This document shows positions 53,084 to 62,892 of a stretch of 64,000 nucleotides of DNA, piece by piece. A program made the position numbers and the translations under genes. This stretch comes from an uncultured bacterium (GTDB lineage Bacteria > Bacillota_I > Bacilli_A > RF39 > UBA660), in assembly GCA_946560065.1 (NCBI GenBank), contig CAMNUE010000004.1, forward strand, positions 1 to 64,000, read 5' to 3'. The notes under the pieces are model-generated. The model had not been told where the DNA came from. It saw nothing but the letters and a program-made list of their open reading frames with translations, and did not search any database. Each line of letters begins with the position of its first letter. Positions within the stretch are counted from its first letter, which is position 1.

Positions 53084-54700
53084 ATGGGAAAGACATTTAT
53101 TTTTGGACATAAGAAACCAGATTCAGATTCAGTAATGTCTGCAATTGCGCTTTCTTATTTAAAAAATCAATTAGGTGAGAGTACAGAAGCTAGAGTATTA
53201 GGAAATATTAATAAGGAGTCAACTTATGCTTTAGATTATTTTGGAATTAAACATCCGAAATATTTAAATGATGTTAAATTACAATTAAAAGATGTTGATT
53301 ATCACAAGGGCTTTTTTGTTAAAGATACTGCTAGTATATATGATGGATATCAAGCAATGTTAAAAGAAGAATTGACTGGTGTTCCTGTTGTTAAAGAAGA
53401 TGGAACTTTTTCAGGACTTGTTACTATTAAAGATTTATCACATATTCTTGTTAACGAAAACATTGAGGATTTATATACTTCATATGATAATTTAATGCAT
53501 GTATTAAAAGGTGAAGAAATAAATAGATGTTCTAATGATATTATTGGCAAACTTATGGTTGCTGCTTATAGAAGTACTACTTTTATGAGTAATGTTAAGC
53601 TAGATAAGAATAATATTTTAATTGTTGGAGATAGACATAGTGTTATTGAATATGCAGTTAATAGTGGAGTTAAGATGATAATACTTTCAGGAGATTCATA
53701 TATTAAAGAAGAGCATATTGAAATTGCTAGAAAGAACAATGTTAATATTATAAGAACTCCTTATGATACTTATCGTGTTTCAAGACTTGTCGCACTTACA
53801 AATTATATTAAAACAATGATTAAGATTTATAATCCGACAAGATTTTTAAGTTCTGATTTTGTTTCTGATATTGTTGAAATTAATAATAAACTTAAGCATA
53901 CAAATTATCCTGTTGTAGATAAGAATAATAAGTGTTTAGGATTATTAAAGATTACTGATTTAAGTGAAAAGAAGCCTAAGAAAGTAATTTTAGTTGATCA
54001 TAATGAAAAACTTCAAAGTGTTGAGGGATTAGATGAGGCACAAATATTAGAGATTTTTGATCATCATAATTTAGGAAGTATTACAACTAATAATCCAATT
54101 AATTTTAGAAATATGGCTGTTGGTTCAACTTGTACAATTGTTTATACATTGTATAAGGAACGTGAAGTTGAAATTCCTAAAGAGATAGCTGGTGCTATGT
54201 TATCAGGAATATTATCAGATACTTTGATTTTAAAAAGTCCTACGGCTACTGAAAAAGATAGAGAGGCTGTTTTAAAACTTTCTGAAATAGCTGGTGTTGA
54301 TTATCAAGAATATGGATTGAATTTACTTAAATCCGGAACTTCATTAGATGGTATGAGTAAAGAAGATGTTTTATATAATGATTATAAGTTATTTAGTGTT
54401 AATGATAAGAATTTTGCAATTGGTCAATTCTTTACAATGAATTTTGATGAAATTGAAAAAGAAATGGATGAATATATAAAAGTTATGGATGGAGTTGCTG
54501 AGGCTAATAATTATGCTTTAGTTGCTTTGTATGTTACTGATATTATTAAGAATGGTAGTTATGTTATATACAATACTAAGGGAGCAGGTACAATTAATTT
54601 GGCATATCAAGGTGAAACACCTGAGGGCCATTTTGTTCCTGGTTGTGTTTCTCGTAAGAAGCATGTTGTTCCTATTATAATGGAAGCTTTAGATAATTAG
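53084..54700 (+). CDS. ppaC: Manganese-dependent inorganic pyrophosphatase with CBS/DRTGG insert
   Basis: 538 residues from the ATG after GAAGTGAGAG. The DHH-type family II PPase core is split: FGHKKPDSDSVMSA at the N-terminus, then CBS domain 1 (FFVKDTASIYDG, TGVPVVKEDG), a DRTGG-like region, CBS domain 2 (YPVVDKNNKCLGLL), then LVDHNEKLQS, EIFDHHNLG, AGAMLSGILSDTLILKSPT and a C-terminal substrate domain with SRKKHVVP. It hydrolyses pyrophosphate; the CBS module is inhibited or activated by adenine nucleotides in relatives. First gene of a unit with two membrane protein genes. Confidence 0.93.
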   Translation: MGKTFIFGHKKPDSDSVMSAIALSYLKNQLGESTEARVLGNINKESTYALDYFGIKHPKYLNDVKLQLKDVDYHKGFFVKDTASIYDGYQAMLKEELTGVPVVKEDGTFSGLVTIKDLSHILVNENIEDLYTSYDNLMHVLKGEEINRCSNDIIGKLMVAAYRSTTFMSNVKLDKNNILIVGDRHSVIEYAVNSGVKMIILSGDSYIKEEHIEIARKNNVNIIRTPYDTYRVSRLVALTNYIKTMIKIYNPTRFLSSDFVSDIVEINNKLKHTNYPVVDKNNKCLGLLKITDLSEKKPKKVILVDHNEKLQSVEGLDEAQILEIFDHHNLGSITTNNPINFRNMAVGSTCTIVYTLYKEREVEIPKEIAGAMLSGILSDTLILKSPTATEKDREAVLKLSEIAGVDYQEYGLNLLKSGTSLDGMSKEDVLYNDYKLFSVNDKNFAIGQFFTMNFDEIEKEMDEYIKVMDGVAEANNYALVALYVTDIIKNGSYVIYNTKGAGTINLAYQGETPEGHFVPGCVSRKKHVVPIIMEALDN

Positions 54701-54709
54701 GAGGATTTG

Positions 54710-55225
54710 ATGGTAGAAAAGATTGTTGGGGCTATAGTTGGATTGTTTAGTGGTTTTTTGACTATTCCTTTTGGAAAGGAAATAGTTGTGTTTATAATCT
54801 CTTTAATGCCTATTTTGGAACTTAGAGGAGGTTTGATTGCTGCTGCTCTTTTAGATTTAGGAATGGTCCCTAGTTACATTATTTCTATTATTGGAAATGT
54901 TATACCCGTTCCTTTTATCTTATGGTTTATGAGTTCTATTTTGAAATGGATGCGTAATAGTAAACATTTTGCTAAAATTGCTAAGTGGTTAGATGGTAAA
55001 GTAGAGAAGAATAAAGCTCAAATTGAGAAATTTGGTTTTTGGGGATTAGTGTTGTTTGTGGGAATCCCTCTTCCTGGAACTGGAGCTTGGACTGGTTGTT
55101 TAATTGCTTCAGTATTAGAAATGAACAGAAAAAAATCATTTTTAGCAGCAATGATTGGAATATTTATGGCAAGTATTATAATGATGATCTTGTCGTTTGG
55201 ATTGTTAAAGAATATTATAGGGTAG
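54710..55225 (+). CDS. COG2426 small multidrug export-like membrane protein
   Basis: 171 residues from ATG 54710 after AGGAGG. About five hydrophobic helices; PILELRGGLIAA near the start and VGIPLPGTGAWTGCLIA are the conserved elements of the COG2426 family, annotated as small multidrug export proteins. Actual substrate unknown. Ten bases after the pyrophosphatase stop. Confidence 0.8.
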   Translation: MVEKIVGAIVGLFSGFLTIPFGKEIVVFIISLMPILELRGGLIAAALLDLGMVPSYIISIIGNVIPVPFILWFMSSILKWMRNSKHFAKIAKWLDGKVEKNKAQIEKFGFWGLVLFVGIPLPGTGAWTGCLIASVLEMNRKKSFLAAMIGIFMASIIMMILSFGLLKNIIG

Positions 55226-55231
55226 GTATTT

Positions 55232-55984
55232 ATGGAAAGATATAAAATTGGTTTGATAACAACTTTATTACTTGGAATCTTTATAGTTATAGGAGCATTA
55301 ATTGCTTTACTTGCTAATAAGAAAAGTAAAGTCGTTGAATTTTCTATTGGATTAGCATTTGGAGTAATTGTAACGTTAATTGTTACTGATTTATTACCAG
55401 AAATATTTGAAACTTTAGGATTTCGATATATTTATGTGTGGTTAATTGGAATGGTTGCTGGATTTTTAATTCTTAAAATTCTTGATAATTTTATTCCTGA
55501 TCATCATGAACATAAGATGTCTAAGGAAGAGTCTAATGAGAATTTAGTTCATATTGGGGTAATGACTTCACTTGCGTTAGTGTTACATAATATTATTGAA
55601 GGTATGGCAGTTTATTCAAGTTGTCTTAGTGATGCAAGCTTTGGAATTGCATTAACACTTGGAATTGGTTTTCATAATATTCCATTAGGAATGGTAATTT
55701 CTAGTAGTTTTTATCATAGTACAAAGAATTTTAAGAAAACGATAATTACAGTATTAATAGTTTCTCTTTCAACTTTTTTTGGAGGCTTTGTAATGTATTT
55801 ATTAAAACTAACAGAAATTAGTTCCATGTTATTAGGTGTACTTTTATCTCTTACTCTTGGGATGTTAATTTTTATTATAATTGATGAATTATTACCTAGA
55901 ATTAGTGATATAAAGAATAAAAAAATTAGTTGTATTGGAATTTTAGTTGGAGTTGCATTGTTAGTTTTATCGATGTTTATATAA
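55232..55984 (+). CDS. ZIP family metal transporter
   Basis: 250 residues, eight hydrophobic helices. A histidine-rich loop (DHHEHK) lies between helices 3 and 4, then HNIIEGMAVY in helix 4 and GIGFHNIPLG in helix 5 form the metal site of ZIP proteins (ZupT-like). It should import zinc or another divalent metal; manganese supply for the neighbouring PPase is conceivable but speculative. Last gene of its unit. Confidence 0.88.
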   Translation: MERYKIGLITTLLLGIFIVIGALIALLANKKSKVVEFSIGLAFGVIVTLIVTDLLPEIFETLGFRYIYVWLIGMVAGFLILKILDNFIPDHHEHKMSKEESNENLVHIGVMTSLALVLHNIIEGMAVYSSCLSDASFGIALTLGIGFHNIPLGMVISSSFYHSTKNFKKTIITVLIVSLSTFFGGFVMYLLKLTEISSMLLGVLLSLTLGMLIFIIIDELLPRISDIKNKKISCIGILVGVALLVLSMFI

Positions 55985-56053
55985 CTCTAACTTTTTTTAT
56001 TTTACATTATTTAAAAAGTAGTTTATTATATATATAGATAGGATTGTGATAAT

Positions 56054-57223
56054 ATGATTTATGATATATGTTGTTATTTTTTGATGTTTTTTATCTATTC
56101 TGTTGTTGGGTACTTGGTTGAAGTTACATGCGTAAGTATAGATAGAAAGAAGTGGATTTTTAGTAGAGGTTATTTAATCGGACCATATTTACCAATATTT
56201 GGTTGTGGTTCAATGATTATAACTTTCTTTTTACAAAAATATAAATGTGATCCACTTGCTTTGTTTGTATTAGCGACTGCTTCTTGTTGTGTACTTGAAT
56301 ATTTTACTAGTCTTATTTTAGAAAAAATATTTAAATTACGTTGGTGGGATTATTCTGATAAGAAATTTAATTTAAATGGGAGAATTTGCTTAGAGACAGG
56401 TGCTTTATTTGGCTTAGGTGGAGTTTTTATAATTGAAGTTTTTAATCCATTGATTACTATGTTACTTAATGTTTTTCCTGAGATGTTGGTAATAGTACTT
56501 GGAATTATATTATTGATTACAATTGTGGCAGACTTTTGTTTGTCAACTTATACGATTGTTAAGTTAAAAATTGATACAAGTAAATATCTTAATAAAGATG
56601 CAACTAGAGTTGTAAAAGAAGAAGTTAGTAAATCACTTAGAAGATATAGATACTTTCATAACAGATTACTTAAGGCTTTCCCTTTACTTTCAAATGATAA
56701 TAATAGTTTTTCTGTAATAAAAGAGATTATAAGTAAAAAACGTAAAAGGAAAAATAATAATCTTAATATAGAAAACAATAAAGGATTTACTTTGGTAGAA
56801 TTGGTTGTAACAATTGCAATTTTAGGAATTATTACAGTAATATCTTTTCCTTTAATAAGAAATATTATTAATAATAATGATGCAAAGAAGTTTGAACAAT
56901 ATTCTGATATTTTAACTGAAGCAGCTAGTTTATATGTAGATAATTATAATGAAGATTTATTTTGCCGTAAAGATACTGGTTGTGCATATATAAAGTACAG
57001 TGATTTAAAGAAAAAAAATTTAATTAAAGATATTCAGGTTGATGGTGTTAGTTGTGATACAGAGAATACATTTATTAAGGTTGAGAAAAATAAGGGTAAT
57101 TATAAATATACTACTTATATGGGTTGTGTAACTAAGGGAACTAGTGATTATCAGGTCATTTTACCTGAAAAAGCAACACCTCATGTGATTGACACCACTG
57201 CGTGTCCTGTTTGTTGGTCATAA
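56054..57223 (+). CDS. Fusion of a CmpB-like membrane protein to a type IV prepilin
   Basis: 389 residues. Residues 1-232 are a complete CmpB-like (putative ABC-transporter permease) protein: YDICCYFLMFFIYSVVGYLVE, WIFSRGYLIGPYLPIFG, WWDYSDKKFNLNGRICLE, and the closing RYFHNRLLKAFP. With no stop or new start codon it continues through KKRKRKNNN into NNKG244|FTLVELVVTIAILGII and a 145-residue pilin domain with cysteines (GCAYIKYSDL, VSCDTE, YTTYMGC). The pilin half is a close paralogue of the start of the protein at 43732. Cutting at G244|F245 by PilD would release the pilin from a polytopic carrier. No ATG, GTG or TTG lies in frame between residue 210 and the cut. Confidence 0.85.
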   Translation: MIYDICCYFLMFFIYSVVGYLVEVTCVSIDRKKWIFSRGYLIGPYLPIFGCGSMIITFFLQKYKCDPLALFVLATASCCVLEYFTSLILEKIFKLRWWDYSDKKFNLNGRICLETGALFGLGGVFIIEVFNPLITMLLNVFPEMLVIVLGIILLITIVADFCLSTYTIVKLKIDTSKYLNKDATRVVKEEVSKSLRRYRYFHNRLLKAFPLLSNDNNSFSVIKEIISKKRKRKNNNLNIENNKGFTLVELVVTIAILGIITVISFPLIRNIINNNDAKKFEQYSDILTEAASLYVDNYNEDLFCRKDTGCAYIKYSDLKKKNLIKDIQVDGVSCDTENTFIKVEKNKGNYKYTTYMGCVTKGTSDYQVILPEKATPHVIDTTACPVCWS

Positions 57224-57225
57224 TT

Positions 57226-57250
57226 TGGAGTTCGTTTGAGCTCTTTTTTT
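57226..57250 (+). terminator. Terminator after the fusion gene
   Basis: GAGTT (57228) pairs with AGCTC (57239, one G-U), followed by a long T-run. Confidence 0.65.
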
Positions 57251-57296
57251 TGTTTTAAATTATTAATTTTAATTTAGTTGAATTGGTTAAAATGTA

Positions 57297-57325
57297 TTTT
57301 ATATTTAGATAAGAAATGGTATAAT
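57297..57325 (+). promoter_or_regulatory. Promoter of the VWA surface protein gene
   Basis: TATAAT (57320-57325) with a weak TTTTAT at -35 (17-base spacer). An untranslated leader of about 85 bases follows before AGAGGGAGAAAG and the ATG. Confidence 0.5.
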
Positions 57326-57416
57326 GTAAAGTGAAAATAGGAAGATGATAGATTAATTTTGAAAAGGATAAGTAAGTGCCTAATATAAAACAATTAATAG
57401 AGGGAGAAAGAAATAT

Positions 57417-60400
57417 ATGAATGATTTTAAAGGGGAATTTTCAAACTTTAAAACAGTTTTAGTAAAAAATAGAAGTCTATTTTTATCTTTTATATTAATT
57501 TTTGTTTTAGGAATTATTGCTATTCCAAGAATATTTGCACAGCCTCAAGCAGTAAAGAGTGTAGAGATTTTTTCTGAAAGATTGGATTATAATGAAAAAG
57601 AACCAGGTGCTTGGAAGATAGATAAGTCTGCGAAGTGGGTAGAAAAGGGTATGGCAGAGATTACTTTTGATGTCGATACTATTATGAAAAGTAATACTAA
57701 ATACACTGATGTTTTATTTGTACTGGATGTTTCTGGTTCAATGGATGGTGAGAAGCTAAATAGAGTAAAAGCAGATAGTATTCAGTTAATTGAAAGTTTG
57801 CTTTCTAATGATAAAAATAAAGCTGGACTTATTACTTTTGATTCTAATTCTCAAATTGTTTCACCTCTTACTAATAATAGGGAAGAGTTAGTTGAAAAGA
57901 TAAACTCATTAACGACTGCAGGTTCTACTAACTATTATAAGGCTCTAGTAAATGTTGATAGTGTTTTAAAAGATTACGTTAAGGATAGTGACAGAGAGTG
58001 TATTGTATTATTCTTGACTGATGGCTATCCGAATGAAGGGACACCTAATGAGGAAGGACAATATAGTTATTTGAAGAGTCAATATCCTTTCATTATAATA
58101 AACGGAGTTCAATATGAAATGGGTAGTACTATACTAGATCCAATAAAGAAAGTTAGTGATAATCAAGATATTGCGGATATGGAGACTTTGAATAATATTT
58201 TATTTGAAGCATCTATTACACCAATCTCTTATGAAAACTTTGAGATAACAGATTATATCGATACAAATTACTTTTATGTAGATAGCGAAAGCGATATAAA
58301 GGTTAGTCAAGGAAATATAATGTTCGATAAAGATAACCAAAAGTTTACTTGGAAAATGGATAATCTTAAATCTGGTTTAAAAGCTAAAATGACAATTAAA
58401 GCCAAGTTAAAGGAAGAACTAATTGGAGAAGGTGGATTTTATCCAACTAATGAAAAGGAAGAAATTAAGAGTAAGATAGATAAATATGAGGAAGAGATTA
58501 TTAGTCTAAAAACGCCAGTACTTTCTGATAATTATAGAGTAATATATGACGGTAATGAACCAGATGGTTGTAGGGTAGAAGGAGTACCTGCAGAAAAGCA
58601 ACATACAGTATTCGATACAGTTGCGATAAGTGATAGTGCTCCAAAGTGTGATGGATATCAATTTAAAGGTTGGAAGATAGTTAATGATAATGTTGAGAAA
58701 GTCAATGATGATTATTTTATGATGCCAGAGGAAGATGTTACCTTAAAAGCTACTTGGAGTAAATTAGATATAAATAAGTCTATGGAAGGAACAATTAAAG
58801 AAAAAATCACTTTATATAAGCAGTTAAAACAAGATGCTGAAAATAATAATCATGCGAAGAAATATACTGGAGATACTAGTACATTTAATGGAAAAGAAGA
58901 TGTTTACTATTATTATGGAGAAACTCCAAATAATAATGTAATTTTTGGAGGTTTTTGTTGGAAAATGTATCGAACTACGGATACTGGTGGCGTAAAAATG
59001 GTTTACAATGGTGAACCAGATTCTGAAGGTAAGTGTGGAGGAAATAGAGAAAATCATGTAGGCTATGGAAATAGAACTATCCAGTCTTTTCCGGCATATT
59101 ATAGTTATGGAACAGATTATACTTATGATGAAGTATCAAAAACATTTACACTAGCAGGTGATGTAGAACAAGTAACTTGGAATTCAACTACGTATCCAAG
59201 TTTAATAGGAAAATATACTTGTCGAAATACGACAGGAAGTTGTAGTACATTATATTATGTAGAATCATATAGTTCAGATAGCTCAGCTTATGTTTTATCA
59301 TTAAACTCTACAACAAATTATTCCTTCATTGGGTCAAGCGTCTTTAATTCAAGGGATAGTTCAGTAGCTGATGTTGGGTATATGTATAATAAAAGATACA
59401 CATATAACTCAAAAAGTAATTTCACTTCTAGCACAACAATATTAGGTAGTTCATTGTTATCAACGAACTATTATTATGCTGATGAAGCAATTTGGGGAAC
59501 TCCGACAAGTAATAGATATAATTTAGTTGATAAATTTAAGGTTGATTCTGAAGATGAATATTCTAATTTATTAGGTAAGTATACATTTCTTAGTAGTACT
59601 GAGTCTGATGTTAGTAGTGTATCTTTTTACATTACAGGAGTTGATGGCTCAAAAGCATACTTCATTTCTTTAATTGAGGGTAAAGATATTTCATCCGCGA
59701 GTACAAGTTATTACTTTGCAGATTCTTTAATTGGTGATGGAACAGGAAAACAAATACTAGATCCAGAATCAACAAAAGAAGTAAATGCAACAGAATGGTA
59801 TGATAGTTATGCAGATTATAAAAATAAATTCTATTGTCCAACACCAGATTGTACAACAGTTTACTATGTAACATCAACATCAAATACTTCAATGACACAT
59901 GTAAATGTTGCAGATGATTATATGTATGGGAATTCATTTACATATGATAAAGATACCGGAATGTATACTCTAAGTGGAGAAACTCAGCATTTCTATGATT
60001 GGCCAAATAATTATAGTAAGTTAGGTAATACCCACTATACATGTTGGAATACGAGTGGAACATGTCAAAAAATTTCTTATATTTATTACACTTTTAATGG
60101 AAATACATACTACATAGATTTAGAAAATGGGATAAGTGTTGAGACATTATTAGATGAAATGTTATATGATGAGAATATCAATACAACAAACTCTACAATC
60201 AAAACATTAATTGATGCCTGGTATTCAAAAAATATGGCAGAGTATACAGATTATTTAGAAGATACAGTGTGGTGTAACGATCGAAGTATAAGTAATAAAA
60301 GTGATAATGGGTGGAATCCGAATGGAGGAAGTATTACCACTTATTTAAACTTTGGTAATAGCAGTGACTTAACTTGTCAAAACAAAAATGATAGATTTAC

Positions 60401-60716
60401 AGTAAGTAGAGAAAATGGAAATGGAGCTTTAACTTATCCAATTGGCTTAGTTACAGGTAAAGAAGAAAACCTAACATTTTCATCAAATAGTTCACCATTA
60501 TCTTTGAAAAGATATAACTACTACTGGTCGCTTGACCCTTACTTTTTCAGTTACCATGCGCTTGGGCATCTTTTAAATAGTAGGGGTGTTTGGTTTAACT
60601 ATAGTATTAACAGTTCGTATGGCGTTCGTCCGGCAGTTTCACTTCGTGCAGGTATTATGTACGAAAGTGGTAATGGTACTGTTGATAGTCCATATATTAT
60701 TGATATGGATAGTTGA
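57417..60716 (+). CDS. VWA-domain surface protein with internal repeats
   Basis: 1099 residues. Cytoplasmic start, one membrane helix (about 20-38) with a possible signal cut after FAQPQA, then a von Willebrand A domain (about 97-265) with the metal site DVSGSMDG (D104-S106-S108) and LTDGYPNEG. An InlB-like beta module follows (about 375-450: VIYDGNEPDGC, GYQFKGWK, TLKATW). Then come roughly 130-residue repeats beginning near 561, 655 and 835 (pattern YxYxxxYTYD...L.G...W...Y..L..KYTC.NT.G.C). The end resembles DUF6273 (YYWSLDPYF, GVRPAVSLRAG). No LPXTG anchor is present, so it is held by its N-terminal helix or released. Probably an adhesin. Confidence 0.8.
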   Translation: MNDFKGEFSNFKTVLVKNRSLFLSFILIFVLGIIAIPRIFAQPQAVKSVEIFSERLDYNEKEPGAWKIDKSAKWVEKGMAEITFDVDTIMKSNTKYTDVLFVLDVSGSMDGEKLNRVKADSIQLIESLLSNDKNKAGLITFDSNSQIVSPLTNNREELVEKINSLTTAGSTNYYKALVNVDSVLKDYVKDSDRECIVLFLTDGYPNEGTPNEEGQYSYLKSQYPFIIINGVQYEMGSTILDPIKKVSDNQDIADMETLNNILFEASITPISYENFEITDYIDTNYFYVDSESDIKVSQGNIMFDKDNQKFTWKMDNLKSGLKAKMTIKAKLKEELIGEGGFYPTNEKEEIKSKIDKYEEEIISLKTPVLSDNYRVIYDGNEPDGCRVEGVPAEKQHTVFDTVAISDSAPKCDGYQFKGWKIVNDNVEKVNDDYFMMPEEDVTLKATWSKLDINKSMEGTIKEKITLYKQLKQDAENNNHAKKYTGDTSTFNGKEDVYYYYGETPNNNVIFGGFCWKMYRTTDTGGVKMVYNGEPDSEGKCGGNRENHVGYGNRTIQSFPAYYSYGTDYTYDEVSKTFTLAGDVEQVTWNSTTYPSLIGKYTCRNTTGSCSTLYYVESYSSDSSAYVLSLNSTTNYSFIGSSVFNSRDSSVADVGYMYNKRYTYNSKSNFTSSTTILGSSLLSTNYYYADEAIWGTPTSNRYNLVDKFKVDSEDEYSNLLGKYTFLSSTESDVSSVSFYITGVDGSKAYFISLIEGKDISSASTSYYFADSLIGDGTGKQILDPESTKEVNATEWYDSYADYKNKFYCPTPDCTTVYYVTSTSNTSMTHVNVADDYMYGNSFTYDKDTGMYTLSGETQHFYDWPNNYSKLGNTHYTCWNTSGTCQKISYIYYTFNGNTYYIDLENGISVETLLDEMLYDENINTTNSTIKTLIDAWYSKNMAEYTDYLEDTVWCNDRSISNKSDNGWNPNGGSITTYLNFGNSSDLTCQNKNDRFTVSRENGNGALTYPIGLVTGKEENLTFSSNSSPLSLKRYNYYWSLDPYFFSYHALGHLLNSRGVWFNYSINSSYGVRPAVSLRAGIMYESGNGTVDSPYIIDMDS

Positions 60717-60780
60717 TTTTATTGCTTGAAATGTTTTATTGATTTATTTTATATGATATTATTATTGTAGGAGGATATAT

Positions 60781-62154
60781 ATGAATTATAAAAGTGATAT
60801 ATGTAAAAATATATTTAGAGGATATGATATAAGGGGAATCTATCCTGGTGAAATTGATGAAGATACTGCATATACTATTGGACTTGGTTTTGGTAGTTAT
60901 ATTAAGAGTATTGGGAAAACTACTTGTGTTATTGGACATGATAATAGGTTAAGTGGTGTTTCTTTATATAGTGCTTTAATGCAAGGAATTTTGGAAACAG
61001 GAATTGATATTATTTCTTTGGGACTTTGTACAACTCCAATGTATTATTATGCTTGTATTAAATTAAATGTGTATAGTGGAGTTATGGTTACTGCTTCACA
61101 TAATCCAAAAGATGACAATGGATTTAAATTTGCATTTGATGAGAAAGGTAATTGTAAGGGGCAAGAAATACAAGACTTCTTAGAATATATTTTAAAAGGA
61201 GATTTTTCTAAAGGATTAGGAAAGGTTACTGATTATGATATTACTCCTGATTATTTAGATTTATTTAGAAATAATTTTAGTTTTGGTGATAGAAGAGTTA
61301 AGGTTGTGGTTGATCCTGGGAATGGAACAAGTAGTGTAATTGTTAAGAAATTATATGATTTGTTTCCAATTGATGTTACATATATAAATGATGAGAGTGA
61401 TGGAACTTTCCCTAACCATCATCCAGATCCTTGTGTTGAGGCAAACTTAGAACAATTAAAACAAAAAGTGCTTGAAATTGGTGCTGATGTTGGAGTTAGT
61501 TTCGATGGAGACGGAGATCGTATGGGGATGGTTTCTAATACTGCGAAGTTTATTCCGACTGATAAATATATGATTATGATTGTTAGAGATATAATTAATA
61601 AAGTTTCTAAGAAAGAGTTTTTATGTGATGTTAAGTGTTCTAAGAGTTTTAGTGATGAAGTAGAAAAACTTGGAGGTAAGTGTATTACTTATAGAACTGG
61701 TAATTCTTATACAAAAGCGGCTGTTAGAGATATGGATTTGGCATTTGGTGGAGAGTTATCAGGACATGTTTATTTTAGGGATAGATGGCCAGGTTTTGAT
61801 AGTGGACTTTATGCAGGGTTAAGATTATTAGAAATTCTTTCTAATACATCTAAAAATGTTGAAGAATTATTGGAAGGAATAAACGAATATTACTCTACTG
61901 AAGAATTAAAATTTAAGAGTTCTGATGATGTTAAATTTGGTATTATTGATAAGATTTTAGAGTATGTTAAGAGTAAGAATTATAATTATTTAGATATTGA
62001 TGGTGTTAAGGTATTATTTGACGATGGTTGGGCTCTTGTTAGGGCTAGTAATACTGGACCAAATATTACTGTTAGGTTTGAAGCAAATACAGAGGAGCGC
62101 TTGGCAGCTCTGCAAAAAGAATTTATTGATTTGATTGAAGAATATAATAAGTAA
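60781..62154 (+). CDS. Phosphomannomutase/phosphoglucomutase
   Basis: 457 residues. FRGYDIRGIYPGEI, catalytic TASHNPKDDNG (serine near 104), metal loop FDGDGDRMG near 246, sugar-binding GGELSGH and phosphate-binding RASNTGPN are all present, the AlgC/ManB type of alpha-D-phosphohexomutase. It interconverts hexose 1- and 6-phosphates for surface polysaccharide precursors. AGGAGG precedes the start, and a hairpin follows the stop. Confidence 0.92.
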   Translation: MNYKSDICKNIFRGYDIRGIYPGEIDEDTAYTIGLGFGSYIKSIGKTTCVIGHDNRLSGVSLYSALMQGILETGIDIISLGLCTTPMYYYACIKLNVYSGVMVTASHNPKDDNGFKFAFDEKGNCKGQEIQDFLEYILKGDFSKGLGKVTDYDITPDYLDLFRNNFSFGDRRVKVVVDPGNGTSSVIVKKLYDLFPIDVTYINDESDGTFPNHHPDPCVEANLEQLKQKVLEIGADVGVSFDGDGDRMGMVSNTAKFIPTDKYMIMIVRDIINKVSKKEFLCDVKCSKSFSDEVEKLGGKCITYRTGNSYTKAAVRDMDLAFGGELSGHVYFRDRWPGFDSGLYAGLRLLEILSNTSKNVEELLEGINEYYSTEELKFKSSDDVKFGIIDKILEYVKSKNYNYLDIDGVKVLFDDGWALVRASNTGPNITVRFEANTEERLAALQKEFIDLIEEYNK

Positions 62155-62156
62155 TG

Positions 62157-62179
62157 AAGGACTAAGGTAGTCCTTTTTA
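62157..62179 (+). terminator. Terminator after the phosphohexomutase gene
   Basis: AAGGACTA (62157) pairs with TAGTCCTT (62168) around a three-base loop, then T-rich. Confidence 0.8.
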
Positions 62180-62231
62180 CTTGCTTTTTTATGTTTATGT
62201 ATTATAATATTTTACTGAAATGAGGGATATT

Positions 62232-62762
62232 ATGAATAATAAGAAACAAAGATTGGATGTTATATATCATACAGATTTAGAAATTCCTGAAATAATAAAA
62301 TCTGGTTGTGCACGAATAAATGTAGAAAGTTTAGATGATGTTTTGACTGATGAAGTTCCTGGATTTGTAAATTTAGTTCAAACAAATTATTATTTGAATG
62401 CATTGGGTCAGGTTAATGAAGACAAAAAACAAATTATATATATGCTTGGTTATATTGTTCCGGCTAGTGAGGTTATTGATGATCCAGACAAATATAGACT
62501 TTTTTCACCAGAGAGATTTGTAGATGAATCAGAAAATGACTTAGCGGCTATTTATGTTACTCCATCAGGAAAAACTAGGGTGCTTGATTGGACGGATAAT
62601 GTAAGAGTTTTTACAACTTCAGAAGAACTTAAGGAAGCAGTTTATGAATTTACTCAAATGTATTTGGAAGCAATGAAGGGAAGAGTTAGAAAAGAAGATT
62701 TAACTCAAAAAGTAAATGTAAAAAGATTTGAACAAATTCCTGAAATGAATGTTTGTAATTAG
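62232..62762 (+). CDS. Hypothetical cytoplasmic protein
   Basis: 176 residues from ATG 62232 after TGAGGGA. Mixed alpha/beta appearance, acidic; KQIIYMLGYIVPASEVIDD and LAAIYVTPSGKTRVLDW suggest a compact domain, but no family is recognised. No signal or membrane segment. Single-gene unit with its own terminator. Confidence 0.65.
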   Translation: MNNKKQRLDVIYHTDLEIPEIIKSGCARINVESLDDVLTDEVPGFVNLVQTNYYLNALGQVNEDKKQIIYMLGYIVPASEVIDDPDKYRLFSPERFVDESENDLAAIYVTPSGKTRVLDWTDNVRVFTTSEELKEAVYEFTQMYLEAMKGRVRKEDLTQKVNVKRFEQIPEMNVCN

Positions 62763-62765
62763 GAA

Positions 62766-62797
62766 AGAAATTAAAAATAAAATTAATTTCTTTTTTT
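62766..62797 (+). terminator. Terminator
   Basis: GAAATTAA (62767) pairs with TTAATTTC (62783), then seven T. Confidence 0.8.
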
Positions 62798-62892
62798 GTA
62801 AAATTTATGTTTAATTATGTGTCATTTATTGTTTGAATTGCTATTTTATGCTATATTTTAAAGGATGATGATAATTCTAAAGAGGTGGTATT

